In this document: in pieces, positions 8,639 through 16,320 of the stretch
Layout of the letters: each line of letters begins with the position of its first letter
How positions within the stretch are numbered: position 1 is the first letter of the stretch
Assembly: GCA_023664345.1 (NCBI GenBank)
Contig: JAMPFQ010000002.1
Span: 186,001-250,000 of the forward strand
From: Lachnospiraceae bacterium
GTDB lineage: Bacteria; Bacillota; Clostridia; Lachnospirales; Lachnospiraceae
Reading direction: 5' to 3'
DNA: 64,000 nucleotides
Notes under the pieces: model-generated
Databases searched by the model: none
What the model saw: only the letters and a program-made list of their open reading frames with translations
What the model was told of the DNA's origin: nothing
Translations under genes and position numbers: made by a program

Positions 8639-10019
8639 CGCCCTCCTGCCTTTCTGACGGCTCCCGCAGCCGCTCCAGAAACCCTTCCATTGGATGTTGG
8701 CCCACCAAGCAAACAATGGGTTCTTGGCTTTCTTTCCAAAATGTCTTTTCTATATCATCTATAGAAATATAGCTTCCAAGCTTATATCCATCCATATCCA
8801 GCAAATAAAACATTTTTTGCATTGGATAATCATGTTCCAGCAAATACCTGGCAAGGCATCGTCTAATATTTGCAGGTGTCAGCTGGCTGTAAAATCTATC
8901 ATTCACATCTGCTTTTGCGATACCGGAAAGGATCGTATTAATTGCCCCTTCACCCAACACTTCCCCATTATTGCCACTGAATACATACTTCCCTGGCGTA
9001 TCCTGTTTCTTCAATTTCACCAACATTTCTAACAGATATGTTGGCATAGGATATTTCTTCTTATTCATTTTTATTTGTCTGTCTCCAAAATGAATATCTT
9101 CCCATTTCAATGCGCACAGCTTCCTCCGTTCCATGCCATATGCCAATAAAAACAAAAGTACCGTTTTATTCCTTATCCCATTTCTGTTTTCACTTAAATA
9201 ATCCAGGGCTGCTTTCAATTTATCGATACACATGATATCCTGTGTATCATATTTTGGCAAAAACTCCGGGAAACTATTATTAACCCGCCCGGGATCGTCA
9301 AATTCTCCATTGCCTGATTTTGCCTGCATAAAGTCTTTGATGTAAAAAAAGGAGTTTCTTGCACTTAATATAGAATTACATCTCGTTCCCTTTTTTATGA
9401 ATTCAACAAAATATGGGAATTGTATACTTTCATAAACATTTTCCTTATATCCATAATCTCCTTTATGCTCTACATAAAAATCAAAAAATCTCTTTAATGC
9501 TGATTCATATGCCGGCCAGCTTTTTTCCTTTCCTTTGTACTGGTTATTCTTATAGTCAGTAATATCCCTGAAAAAACAGGCGTTCTTCTTCTCACCAATG
9601 GTATTCTCTGCGGAAAAATACTGAAAATACTTCTGATCTGTATTCATCCCATATACTATTTCTAAAACAACCTGGGAACTTGTAAAATTTCTGCTCGTAT
9701 CCGGGGTTATGTCCAAATTGATCAGCCATATACCAGCAGTATGTACCAGCACCCCCCAATTGCAGTTATCTGTTTTCATTTGCTGGATAAGCGGAGCAAA
9801 TCCCCTTTCGGCTCTTTTTTCTACCGACCCCATAATCAGCACGTCTTTTATTTGAAAAGCATTTACGCATTCCTTAACGCATGAATCTCTGCTTTCATAT
9901 CCCATGCATTTAACAAAAATCCCTTTAACCACTTCCAAATAAAAAGTTTCTAAACCCCACTCCATTTTTGCACATGAAGTTTCTTGAATCTTTTTTAAAA
10001 TACTGCTGTATTTACTCAT
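8631..10019 (-). CDS. Tyrosine recombinase-like protein with an extra N-terminal domain
   Basis: Residues about 165-235 look like a core-binding (SAM-like) region and 270-425 like the catalytic domain of phage-type integrases: FLLAYGMERRKLCALKWEDI (about 290-309) is box I, TPANIRRCLARYLLE (381-395) is box II with Ala where His is usual, and GYKLGSY (411-417) could supply the nucleophile. The box I Arg is shifted within ERRK, so the active site is degenerate or divergent. The first ~150 residues resemble the N-terminal region of type I restriction HsdR proteins (NWGVLVHTAGIWLINLD); this similarity is weak. A promoter precedes it. It probably mobilises, or once mobilised, the module between the M23 remnants. 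Confidence 0.65.
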   Translation of the reverse strand: MSKYSSILKKIQETSCAKMEWGLETFYLEVVKGIFVKCMGYESRDSCVKECVNAFQIKDVLIMGSVEKRAERGFAPLIQQMKTDNCNWGVLVHTAGIWLINLDITPDTSRNFTSSQVVLEIVYGMNTDQKYFQYFSAENTIGEKKNACFFRDITDYKNNQYKGKEKSWPAYESALKRFFDFYVEHKGDYGYKENVYESIQFPYFVEFIKKGTRCNSILSARNSFFYIKDFMQAKSGNGEFDDPGRVNNSFPEFLPKYDTQDIMCIDKLKAALDYLSENRNGIRNKTVLLFLLAYGMERRKLCALKWEDIHFGDRQIKMNKKKYPMPTYLLEMLVKLKKQDTPGKYVFSGNNGEVLGEGAINTILSGIAKADVNDRFYSQLTPANIRRCLARYLLEHDYPMQKMFYLLDMDGYKLGSYISIDDIEKTFWKESQEPIVCLVGQHPMEGFLERLREPSERQEGEV

Positions 10020-10048
10020 AATAGTTCTCCCTGCTTACATTTTTATAC

Positions 10049-10077
10049 AGTATAGCATAGGAGATTATATATTTCAA
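10049..10077 (-). promoter_or_regulatory. Promoter of the recombinase gene
   Basis: On the minus strand TTGAAA (10072-10077), a 17-base spacer and TATACT (10049-10054) lie 30 bases before the ATG at 10019, which has GGGAGAA as ribosome-binding site. Confidence 0.6.
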
Positions 10078-10192
10078 TCACAATTGCGCAAAATATAAAT
10101 TTAAATTATAATTTTATTCCTTATTCAGCAGATGGCATCCGCCCAATAAAGCAGAGACCACCTTATTCACTAATTGATCTCCTATTATATTT

Positions 10193-10474
10193 TCACTCGT
10201 TACCTTTGCACTGCGCCTCATACTCCTCCACCGCCGGATCCACAATAGTGGTAGTCCTCCTCCACTCCTTCGTCCCCTCCACCTTCGCTGCTACCTGGGT
10301 ATGCTTCGCCAAAAACCTGGTCAGGGCATACAGATCGATCCATATCTCATTATTTCTTTCCTTCTGGGACTCGTCAAAGATAAGCTGCAGCCCCCAGTGG
10401 AGATGCACCACATCAATATTGTTCACATTCTCCTTCGCGCTGTACCCCGTATGGCCCATGTAGGATTGTGTCAA
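10193..10474 (-). pseudogene. M23 (LytM-type) peptidase 3'-end remnant, copy 2
   Basis: Same extent of homology as the remnant at 6626-6967: it starts at YMGHTGYSAKENVNN, contains the HLH motif and ends after VDPAVEEY with its own short tail. The N-terminal two thirds of the enzyme are absent. Upstream DNA (minus strand) is the shared junction sequence, not peptidase sequence. Differences from copy 1 are scattered, so the two are not a recent duplicate or an assembly copy. Not expected to be functional. Confidence 0.8.
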
Positions 10475-10511
10475 GTACAGACTAAACTTTTTTAATAATT
10501 TTGTAACATTT
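10452..10511. repeat. Junction sequence shared by the two M23 remnants, copy 2
   Basis: Same block as at 6921-6981, joined at the same base of the peptidase gene (TGGCCCATGT). On the minus strand it reads TTGACACAATCC directly before the remnant. Confidence 0.6.
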
Positions 10512-10634
10512 CACGTATACAAAACTCCTAAACCATTCTCCTTAACGAACTTTTGGGTTATAAACTGGTGTGCATCTAAAAAAACATAAAACAACTTTTT
10601 TCATTTGCCCATTATGGCTCCATTTTCCAAAGTT

Positions 10635-11291
10635 TTATCTTTCCAGCAGCATCTCCATTTCTTCCGAAAAAAGAATTGTTTTTTCCACTAAGCTTTTATC
10701 CATCTTCTCTACCACGGAATATTTTTCTTCCACATACATTTTGGAGAATACGGCATAGACCTTTTGCACCGGACTCGCAACTACCTCCCGGATGTCCTTT
10801 TTCAAGAGTGTGTTCGGCACATTCAGTCCTGTATTCCGGTCTTTTACAAAGCCCACACAACCACATACATTTCCAGCAGCCTTCTCGGTAAACAACTTAG
10901 GACCACGATCCGCAAAGTCTCCTATCATCATTGCATTTTTCTTAATCCCCATCATGTTTTCCAATACATCAAGTTTTTGAGCTGTTGAGCCATCTTTTGC
11001 AAAGCTGAAATCTTCTTCTGTCAAGCGATTGGCCAGACACTTCTCATAGAAATGAATAGCAGAACCTATGCCCGATTCATTTACCCTGACGCCCGTCAAA
11101 TGCAGGAAATTGTACCGATGAAAAACCACCTCAAAACCTTTTATGACCGACAACCTGTGTCCTTCCAGCTCCAACTGTTTTTTGACTTCTGATGGTATAC
11201 CATAAAGAGAAAGGATCTTTTGATCCTCAAGATTTAAATGATATGCCCCTGCAGCCTTTGTTATAATCTGAATAGCCCTTCTCTTGTCCAT
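10635..11291 (-). CDS. PBECR4-type nuclease-fold protein (Barnase/EndoU/ColicinE5-D/RelE-like)
   Basis: The 218-residue protein has the pattern I associate with PBECR4 proteins: a helical N-terminus, FEVVFHRYNFLHLTGV (about residues 53-68), a FYEKCLANRLTEEDF block, then a beta-rich part with ARMIGDF-like (NAMMIGDFADRG), VCGCVGFVKD and VPNTLLKKDIR. The fold belongs to a superfamily of RNase toxins often carried by phages and mobile elements. No immunity gene is evident beside it. It lies between M23 remnant copy 2 and the intact M23 gene, so it appears to be cargo of an integrated element. Toxin activity is inferred from the family. Confidence 0.65.
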   Translation of the reverse strand: MDKRRAIQIITKAAGAYHLNLEDQKILSLYGIPSEVKKQLELEGHRLSVIKGFEVVFHRYNFLHLTGVRVNESGIGSAIHFYEKCLANRLTEEDFSFAKDGSTAQKLDVLENMMGIKKNAMMIGDFADRGPKLFTEKAAGNVCGCVGFVKDRNTGLNVPNTLLKKDIREVVASPVQKVYAVFSKMYVEEKYSVVEKMDKSLVEKTILFSEEMEMLLER

Positions 11292-11372
11292 TCCAATATC
11301 CTTTTACCAATTCTGTATTCTGAAAAGGGAATGTCAATGCCGCAGCATCAAACATTCCCTTTTCGTGGTTGA

Positions 11373-11472
11373 TTTTTCCGTTGTCTGCCAACCTCCGGCA
11401 CCTATGTCCGGAAAATAACAGGTTTTTCCGTTGCCTGCCAACCTCCGACACCTACGTTCGGAAAATATATCA
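11373..11472. repeat. Two tandem copies of a 50-bp repeat
   Basis: TTTTTCCGTTGTCTGCCAAC begins copy 1 (11373) and TTTTTCCGTTGCCTGCCAAC begins copy 2 (11423). Each contains an inverted repeat CCGG-N9-CCGG (imperfect in copy 2) and ends GGAAAAT. The 289 bases between the PBECR4 and M23 genes hold nothing else I can name. Confidence 0.7.
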
Positions 11473-11580
11473 GATTTTAGGTGTCAACCCACCGCTGATT
11501 CACAGCTTTCTTAATTACATTCTATCTTAAAACCATATAAAATGCAATTACATTTTTATCATATATTGATAAAACACTTT

Positions 11581-12666
11581 TTATTCACCTATACTTTCCG
11601 AGTTTTCATTCTCCACCGCCGGATCCACAATCCCGTTTGCTCTCACCCACTCCTTCGTCCCCTCCACTTTCACCGCCGTCTGGGTGTGCTTCGCCAGGAA
11701 CCTGGTCAGGGCATACAGATCGATCCAGATCTCATTATTTCCTTCCTTCTGGGACTCATCAAAGATCAGCTGCAGCCCCCAGTGGAGGTGTACGATGTCA
11801 ATATTATTCACATTCTCCTTCGCACTATATCCGGTGTGGCCCATATACCCGATCACATCCCCAGCCGTCACCACGCTGCCCATCTCCAACCCTTCCGCAT
11901 AAGGGTAGTTCTGCCGCAGATGGGCATAGTAATAATACCGCTTTCCGTCAAAGCTGCTGATACCGATCCGCCAGCCGCCGTACTGATTCCAGCCTAAGGC
12001 AGTCACCACTCCGGACTCCACTGCCATGATCGGCGTGCCCACCAGCCCCATCATATCATGCCCCAAATGCTTCCGCTGATAACCGTAACTCCGCCCGGCC
12101 CCAAAATCATCATAATGCGTATAATCAAACCCCCGTGCCAACGGAAAATAACCTTTCAATCCATATCGTTCCTCATAACCGACATTTCCCGCCTCGTCTG
12201 TGACTTCCTCCCGGTATTCTCCCACAAGGCCGCCCAGCACCGCGTCATATGCTTCCCTGTAATAAGTGTAATATTTTAGTTCCCCCGCCAGGCTCTCCAT
12301 AGTCTCCTCCCCCTCGGAAAGCGCTTTTGCGGCTTTATCCATGATCTTTAAAGCGTCCTTGCCAAAGCTTCCTCCGGTCCGGGACGCCGTATAGGCGAGC
12401 AGTTCCACCCAGCAGATTTCATGTTCCGTGCCATGGGTATCCACATCCCATTGATAGGCTTTGCATAGCGCTTCATAAGATACCGTGAAATCCACCCATT
12501 TGATATAATCGTCCTCTATGGTCAGCACCGCGTCACTGGCGCTCTCTCTGTCCAGAACGCCGCGCCTTACAGTCAGCAGCGTTGCCAGCACCATAGCCAG
12601 CAGACACTCCATGAAGATCCCTTTCTTTATGTAATACAGATATTTTTCCTGTTTCCTTCTGTCCAT
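11581..12666 (-). CDS. M23 family (LytM-type) metallopeptidase, membrane-anchored
   Basis: Residues about 17-33 form a hydrophobic N-terminal segment after a basic stretch, giving a signal anchor. The C-terminal domain has the M23 zinc site: KHLGHDMMG with H200 and D204, YAHL with H249, and HLH at 293-295. Such enzymes cut peptide crosslinks in peptidoglycan. The middle (about 50-190) is helical and unassigned. The two remnants upstream in the window match only from GYMGH (residue 273) on, so this is the only complete copy here. It lies 105 bases past the hpf stop, beyond a terminator, and may be transcribed separately. Its last 10 residues differ from the remnants, consistent with a replaced gene end. 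Confidence 0.85.
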   Translation of the reverse strand: MDRRKQEKYLYYIKKGIFMECLLAMVLATLLTVRRGVLDRESASDAVLTIEDDYIKWVDFTVSYEALCKAYQWDVDTHGTEHEICWVELLAYTASRTGGSFGKDALKIMDKAAKALSEGEETMESLAGELKYYTYYREAYDAVLGGLVGEYREEVTDEAGNVGYEERYGLKGYFPLARGFDYTHYDDFGAGRSYGYQRKHLGHDMMGLVGTPIMAVESGVVTALGWNQYGGWRIGISSFDGKRYYYYAHLRQNYPYAEGLEMGSVVTAGDVIGYMGHTGYSAKENVNNIDIVHLHWGLQLIFDESQKEGNNEIWIDLYALTRFLAKHTQTAVKVEGTKEWVRANGIVDPAVENENSESIGE

Positions 12667-12711
12667 AACCGCTCCGGATCATTCGTTAGAAAAATATATG
12701 AAAAACAGTCC

Positions 12712-12746
12712 AAAAAAAGAAGTGCCCAAGTTCCCTCAGACACTTC
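12712..12746 (-). terminator. Terminator after hpf
   Basis: On the minus strand GAAGTG and CACTTC arms close an inner imperfect stem and are followed by TTTTTTT (12712-12718), 25 bases after the hpf stop. Confidence 0.8.
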
Positions 12747-12771
12747 CCGATGAACAATATTCCAAATCCTT

Positions 12772-13299
12772 TTATTTTTCCGGTTCGATCAGGCCGTATG
12801 TATCGCCTTTTCTCTTATAGACCACATTTACCTGATCTGTCTCCGCATTGATGAACACAAAGAAATTATGCCCCAGCAATTCCATCTGGATGCAGGCATC
12901 TTCAGGATACATGGGCTTGATATCGAATTTCTTGGTCCTGACGATCTTCACATCCTCCTCGTCCATATAGTCGTTCTCAACATACATTTTGCTGAAAGAA
13001 CCGTTGCTCTGCTGCCTGTCCACTATCTTGTTCTTATATTTCTTCAGCTGTCTCTCTATGATCTCTTCCACCAGGTCGATGGACACATACATATCATTGC
13101 TGACCTGCTCGGAACGGATGATATTCCCTTTCACGGGAATGGTCACTTCAATCTTCTGTCTCTCTTTCTCCACACTCAGGGTAACGTGCACTTCTGTATC
13201 GGGATTAAAATATTTCTCCAATTTACCGATCTTCTCTTCTACGGCGCTTCTTAAACCGGGTGTTACTTCAATGTTTCTGCCTACGATCACGAATTTCAT
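12772..13299 (-). CDS. hpf: Long-form ribosome hibernation promoting factor
   Basis: The N-terminal ~95 residues are the S30AE/YfiA domain (MKFVIVGRNIEVTPGLRSAV, then EVHVTLSVEKERQKIEVTIP). After a linker, the C-terminal dimerisation domain runs through KPMYPEDACIQMELLGHNFFVFIN and VVYKRKGDTYGLIEPE. This two-domain long form pairs 70S ribosomes into inactive 100S dimers in stationary phase. I choose the ATG at 13299 (MKF), nine bases from an AAAGGG site; the ATG at 13308 sits directly against it. A promoter with TATAAT and a terminator flank it, so it is monocistronic. Confidence 0.95.
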   Translation of the reverse strand: MKFVIVGRNIEVTPGLRSAVEEKIGKLEKYFNPDTEVHVTLSVEKERQKIEVTIPVKGNIIRSEQVSNDMYVSIDLVEEIIERQLKKYKNKIVDRQQSNGSFSKMYVENDYMDEEDVKIVRTKKFDIKPMYPEDACIQMELLGHNFFVFINAETDQVNVVYKRKGDTYGLIEPEK

Positions 13300-13334
13300 G
13301 TCAATCATCCCTTTCGGTTTTTTATTGTATGGAC

Positions 13335-13364
13335 ATTATAACATGTTCAAGACGGTTTATGCAA
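13335..13364 (-). promoter_or_regulatory. Promoter of hpf
   Basis: On the minus strand TTGCAT (13359-13364), an 18-base spacer and TATAAT (13335-13340) precede the hpf start by about 36 bases. Confidence 0.6.
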
Positions 13365-13505
13365 CAATTTAACATCTTTATTTACATGATTTTGACATTA
13401 GGCATGTCAAGAAAAATTTATAATATTTCCTTAAAAATTCAATTTTTCAGTAAGAATCCACAAAACATTTGTTCGTGTTTAAATCATAATTTAAGATAAC
13501 ATGCG

Positions 13506-13587
13506 TGTAGATAATCAGTGGATAATGTGCATAAGTCGGTGTATAAATCATTTTTGTCAATGTTTTCGTTGATTTCCCTGTGGATAA
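13506..13587. other. Cluster of DnaA-box-like nonamers in the hpf-NlpC intergenic region
   Basis: The 460-base gap between hpf and the NlpC/P60 gene is AT-rich and without a gene. Within 82 bases it holds TGTGGATAA (13579-13587, a perfect DnaA box on the minus strand) and near matches TGTAGATAA (13506), AGTGGATAA (13517) and TGTGCATAA (13526). No dnaA or dnaN is nearby, so this is not shown to be an origin. Confidence 0.4.
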
Positions 13588-13729
13588 CTTTACGTCCTTT
13601 TTTATTTCAGATTATTCGTTAAACCGTTTTAAATAATTTTTTTGTCTATTTTGTACATGTCCCAAGATCAGTAAAAAATTTCCATAAAAACAATATCCTG
13701 AAATGTTGCACAATTAAGACAAAACAGCA

Positions 13730-13755
13730 GGAGCCATGCCCTGAGGCATGGCTCC
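13730..13755 (-). terminator. Terminator after the NlpC/P60 gene
   Basis: GGAGCCATGCC and GGCATGGCTCC pair perfectly over a four-base loop, 15 bases after the stop at 13771; the minus-strand tail CTGCTGTTTTGTCTT is only moderately T-rich. Confidence 0.7.
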
Positions 13756-13770
13756 ATATATCGCCTGTTA

Positions 13771-14958
13771 TCAGAATATTCTCCTGACTGCCAAGATTTT
13801 TCTGTAGTCCGCACTGGATACGATGATACCGGTCCTGGAGTTGGACGCATGTACGATCTGTCCGTTACCGATATACAATCCCACATGGCCGGAATAGCAT
13901 ATGATATCTCCGGGCTGCGCATTGCTGAGGCCATCCACCGCGGCGCCCTGGCTGCGATCCGCCGATGAAGAGTGGGGCAGGCTGACACCGAAGTTAGCAT
14001 ACACACTCATCACGAAACCGGAGCAGTCCGTACCGTTGGTAAGACTGGAGCCGCCGTACACATAAGGATTGCCCACAAACTGTAATGCGTATTCCGCAAC
14101 CGCGGAACCCATCTCGCTGTCGCCGCTGACCACATAAGTCTGTGCCGACACGCTGCTTGCGGGAGCGCTCTGTGCTGCCTGCGCCGCTTTTGCCGCAGCC
14201 GCTTCCCGGGCTCTTCTGCGTTCTTCCGCTTCTTTCGCAAGACGAGCAGCTTCTTCTTCCCTGGACTCCGCCTGTACGAACTCAGTGTGGAGAGTCGCGT
14301 AATCGGTGGAGATCCAGCCTATACCTTCTTCCACATCCACCTTGACCCAGCCTTCCGTTTCTTCCAGAACCACCAGTTCATCATCCAGAGGGACCAGACC
14401 CAGTACCGATGCCTCCAGGCTGGGCTCCTTGCGGACTTTCAGGGTCGTGGTGGTCACGGTGGCTAACCTGGTGCCCACCTTTCTGGCCAGTTCAACGGCA
14501 TCCTCGCCGGTCACACAAAACTCGCCTTTCACATATCCGGTCACGCTGCCGGAAGTAATCTGATACCATCCGTTCTCTTCGCTGATAAAGGTACCAACGG
14601 AATTATTATAAAGCTTGCCGACGATCTCGCCCTCTTCACTGGGCAGGCTCCTGACATTCACATAATTTGTCACCTGTGCGATGACCAGATTTCGGAACAG
14701 ATCCTCCTCCGTAGGCTCAGCCTCCGGAATGATGATCCCCGCTTCCTCCGCCGTTGCCCACTCTATGATCGCCTCTATGGGCATTACCGTATCTGTCGCC
14801 ACATTGCTTAAGCTGTTTCCCCTGCTCAACGCGAGGTTCACGCCTCCGCTGGGCAATATGGAAGAGTTGCCCGCCGCTTCCGCTGTCAGGCTCATTCCCG
14901 AAAAAGCAAGAACTGCTGCAAGTCCACAGGCTGTCACTCTGATAGTCTTGAAATTCAT
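13771..14958 (-). CDS. Secreted SH3-domain NlpC/P60 cell-wall hydrolase
   Basis: A signal peptide (residues 1-28, ending TAEAA) leads to two SH3_3-like domains (about 93-148 and 163-222; NVRSLPSEEGEIVG, then LKVRKEPSLEASVLG). An Ala/Glu/Arg-rich linker (about 230-268) precedes the NlpC/P60 domain, with catalytic C312 in TDCSGF, H358 in GHVG and H370. This is the usual D,L-endopeptidase layout for exported enzymes that cut stem peptides. AAAGGAG lies six bases before the ATG. It is followed by a terminator and preceded by trxB's terminator, so it is a single-gene unit. Confidence 0.92.
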   Translation of the reverse strand: MNFKTIRVTACGLAAVLAFSGMSLTAEAAGNSSILPSGGVNLALSRGNSLSNVATDTVMPIEAIIEWATAEEAGIIIPEAEPTEEDLFRNLVIAQVTNYVNVRSLPSEEGEIVGKLYNNSVGTFISEENGWYQITSGSVTGYVKGEFCVTGEDAVELARKVGTRLATVTTTTLKVRKEPSLEASVLGLVPLDDELVVLEETEGWVKVDVEEGIGWISTDYATLHTEFVQAESREEEAARLAKEAEERRRAREAAAAKAAQAAQSAPASSVSAQTYVVSGDSEMGSAVAEYALQFVGNPYVYGGSSLTNGTDCSGFVMSVYANFGVSLPHSSSADRSQGAAVDGLSNAQPGDIICYSGHVGLYIGNGQIVHASNSRTGIIVSSADYRKILAVRRIF

Positions 14959-15117
14959 TGTTGTCTCCTTTGTATCTGAATGCTCTCACAATTTATTACA
15001 AAATTATTACGTCTGTTAACAAATATATCACGTATTCTTCTTTTTGTCAACACCATCTAAAACTTGCATCAAATTACGGAAAACGCCTATTTTATGCGGG
15101 TTTCCACAACTTTAAAA

Positions 15118-15146
15118 GGGAATCTCCGCCAAAAAGCGGGATTCCC
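15118..15146 (-). terminator. Terminator after trxB
   Basis: Minus strand GGGAATCCCGC pairs with GGCGGAGATTCCC (one bulge) and runs into TTTTAAAG, about 50 bases past the trxB stop. Confidence 0.7.
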
Positions 15147-15195
15147 TCCTATAAATTTTTTCCTTTTTTCTTTAAAAAATCTTAAAAAACAAATT

Positions 15196-16116
15196 TCAGA
15201 CTTGTTCTTTTTTGTTAACAAAATTTCCTGCGGATACCGCCGCGTTGGCTCCATCCGCCACTGCCGTCACGATCTGCCGTATGGGTTTCCTGCGGATATC
15301 CCCCGCCGCGTACAGGCCGGGCACGCTGGCGGCGCAGTCCTCTCCCGCCAGGACATAGCCTGCCTCATCACAGTCCGCCAGATCCCGGATCAGGTCCGTG
15401 CTGGGACGGATCCCCACCGCCACAAAGACACCGGACACCGCCAGGTCGGATATCTCCTCTGTCTTCAGATTCCTGATCCGCAGGTTCTCCACCGCGTCTT
15501 CGCCCTGGATCTCTGTCACCACATGGCTGTAAAGAAATTCCACATTGGGAAGCGCTTTCAACTCCTGCTGCAGCGCCTGGGCTCCCCGCAGTTCGTCCCT
15601 GCGGTGGATCAGGTACACTTTTTCACAGGTTCTGGCCAGGTAAATGGCGTCCTCCAGAGCCACATCCCCTCCGCCCACCACGGCCACTCTCTTCCCCCGG
15701 AAAAAGGCGCCGTCGCAGGTAGCGCAGTAGGACACGCCCATACCAGTCAGTTCCTCCTCTCCGGGCACATTCAGGCGGGCATGTTCCGCGCCGGTAGCAA
15801 GAATCACTGTCCTGGCCTCCAGGGTCTCCCCGTCCACGATGACCAGCTTTCTGTCCTCCCGGTTCTCTAAAGAAGTCACTGTGCCTTCCTTAAATTCCAC
15901 CCCCAGGCTGTCCGCATGGGCGCGGAACTGTGTTCCCATATCAAATCCGTTCATGCCGGGCATTCCCAGGTAGTTATCCACCTCGTAGGTGTTCAGTACC
16001 TGTCCGCCGCTCATGGGCGCTTTCTCCACCACCAGCAGGTCAAGGCCCGCCCGCTTGCCATACACCGCTGCCGACAGGCCTGCAGGGCCGGAACCGATAA
16101 TGATCAGATCATACAT
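15196..16116 (-). CDS. trxB: Thioredoxin reductase (NADPH)
   Basis: The 306-residue flavoprotein has the FAD-binding GSGPAG at residues 8-13, the redox-active CATC at 131-134, the NADPH-binding GGGDVALEDA that follows, and the C-terminal AAGDIRRKPIRQIVTA block that contacts FAD. Length and motif order fit bacterial low-molecular-weight TrxB, which reduces thioredoxin. CAAGGAG lies eight bases before the ATG. No thioredoxin gene is adjacent. The 204-base gap to the divergent SDR gene contains a GGAGGC/GCCTCC hairpin of unknown role near 16171-16187. Confidence 0.93.
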   Translation of the reverse strand: MYDLIIIGSGPAGLSAAVYGKRAGLDLLVVEKAPMSGGQVLNTYEVDNYLGMPGMNGFDMGTQFRAHADSLGVEFKEGTVTSLENREDRKLVIVDGETLEARTVILATGAEHARLNVPGEEELTGMGVSYCATCDGAFFRGKRVAVVGGGDVALEDAIYLARTCEKVYLIHRRDELRGAQALQQELKALPNVEFLYSHVVTEIQGEDAVENLRIRNLKTEEISDLAVSGVFVAVGIRPSTDLIRDLADCDEAGYVLAGEDCAASVPGLYAAGDIRRKPIRQIVTAVADGANAAVSAGNFVNKKEQV

Positions 16117-16235
16117 ATTGTGTTCTCCTTGTGATATTTGGGGTTAAATAACGTGTGTTGTTTTAGTGTGACCAGGAGGCAGTGCGCCTCCGCCGACCTT
16201 TTAGCCACTTAACCATCAGTGTATCAGTTTTACCA

Positions 16236-16264
16236 TGGAAAAGCAAGGCAGAGAATGTTATAAT
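16236..16264 (+). promoter_or_regulatory. Possible promoter of the SDR gene
   Basis: TATAAT (16259-16264) is exact; the -35 candidate TGGAAA (16236-16241, 17-base spacer) is poor. Confidence 0.4.
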
Positions 16265-16320
16265 ATAATTTATAGGTAACCGTTCACTCTGTCCACCAAA
16301 ACCCCAGAAAGGAACCCCAC

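Noticed and set aside
10635-11291. Toxin-antitoxin pair with a neighbouring small gene
   Set aside because: No second credible small gene overlaps or adjoins it on the same strand.
11227-11451. A 74-codon minus-strand frame upstream of the PBECR4 gene
   Set aside because: It runs through the tandem repeat and overlaps the PBECR4 start in another frame; no ribosome-binding site.
13506-13587. Chromosomal replication origin
   Set aside because: No dnaA, dnaN, rpmH or gyrase genes nearby; the boxes alone are not enough.
16171-16187. GGAGGC/GCCTCC hairpin upstream of trxB as a riboswitch
   Set aside because: Only one short stem, no conserved aptamer-like core recognised.
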